From: Halostreptopolyspora alba
Lineage (GTDB): Bacteria > Actinomycetota > Actinomycetes > Streptosporangiales > Streptosporangiaceae
NCBI GenBank assembly: GCA_003725585.1
Contig: RJMB01000020.1
Coordinates: forward strand, 38,656-102,655
Length of the DNA stretch: 64,000 bases
Reading direction: 5' to 3'
The translations under genes and the position numbers were made by a program. Below, piece after piece: positions 61,990-64,000 of this stretch; within the stretch, counting starts at the first letter, position 1; each line of letters starts with the position of its first letter. Under the pieces are notes generated by a model. That model did not search any database. It was not told where the DNA came from and saw nothing but the letters and a program-made list of their open reading frames with translations.

Positions 61990-62206
61990 TACGGAGACAA
62001 CCAGGTGGGTGCCGAACCTCGGTGCCCCACCCATCATCACCTGACCGTGGTATCGCGGTCAGTAAGAACCTCACATCGGCCCTCAGGCACGCTGTTGGGC
62101 TCTGAGGGAGCGGTGTCACGCACAGCGTGACCATCTCTCCCCTTCCGAGCCGGAAGTCGCAGCTTGAGAACTGCACAGTGGACGCCGCGCGTTTTCAGCT
62201 TTAGTA
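61990..62206 (+). other. 16S-23S internal transcribed spacer, without tRNA genes
   Basis: About 217 bases with no tRNA-Ile or tRNA-Ala fold. It includes the TTGAGAACTGCACAGTGGA processing element (62164-62182), similar to the one in the rRNA leader, and would form long-range processing stems. Short, tRNA-free spacers are usual in Streptomyces-like actinobacteria. Confidence 0.8.

Positions 62207-64000
<1,794 letters not shown>

Overview
The window is high-GC DNA from an actinomycete. The evidence is GTG/TTG starts, stand-alone TatB, SepX/GlpR, RpfB, a Pmt-type mannosyltransferase and a 16S gene ending in an actinobacterial anti-Shine-Dalgarno. Gene content and order suggest the order Streptosporangiales, most likely Nocardiopsaceae. 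That placement is inferred from recall, not from an alignment. No insertion sequence, integrase, prophage or CRISPR array was seen; the window looks chromosomal.

Layout. Positions 1-4200 hold the 3' end of mfd, a phosphotransferase-like gene and a two-gene glycosyltransferase unit (Alg14-like, then an Alg13-GT2 fusion). Positions 4200-7330 are a minus-strand sulfate-activation operon, cysQ-cysD-cysN. Positions 7590-11765 are the conserved glmU-prs-rplY-pth block. tRNA-Gln(UUG) follows, then a fatty-acid desaturase with its likely TetR repressor and tandem operators, and a MarR gene with an 18-bp palindromic operator. Positions 14760-17744 hold an ABC-F ATPase divergent from an Erm-type 23S rRNA dimethyltransferase. 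The erm gene is preceded by a short leader ORF, stacked hairpins and an intrinsic terminator, the layout of an antibiotic-sensing attenuator. Next is a split transketolase under a promoter that closely matches a SoxR-type promoter. Positions 19540-29194 are the conserved ispE-ksgA-rpfB-tatD-metG series, interrupted by a plus-strand Ser/Thr kinase gene and a CoA-racemase/transferase gene.

Positions 29495-38058 carry a small exported protein, a SecDF fusion, rsmI divergent from pmt, a cold-shock gene, a NaChBac-like channel, tatB and a membrane protein. A 43-codon secreted-peptide gene with its own 14-bp terminator hairpin lies at 38258-38389. Positions 38976-45882 form a transport island: a response regulator and histidine kinase, two divergent TAXI-type binding proteins, a DUF1850 protein and a fused TRAP permease. 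Two surface lipoproteins and tRNA-Ala(CGC) follow. Positions 48734-54228 are a minus-strand series galU-moeA-moaC-mog-rimJ-sepX, joining nucleotide-sugar supply, molybdenum cofactor synthesis and a divisome protein. The right end holds 5-formyl-THF cyclo-ligase, FmdB and SAF proteins, an M15 peptidase, tRNA-Arg(CCU), small regulatory and methyltransferase genes, and an rRNA operon (16S, tRNA-less spacer, 5' part of 23S).

The most interesting signals are regulatory: the erm leader/attenuator, the SoxR-like promoter over transketolase with a predicted leaderless start, the tandem desaturase operators and the MarR palindrome. All functional statements are homology by eye; no database search was run.
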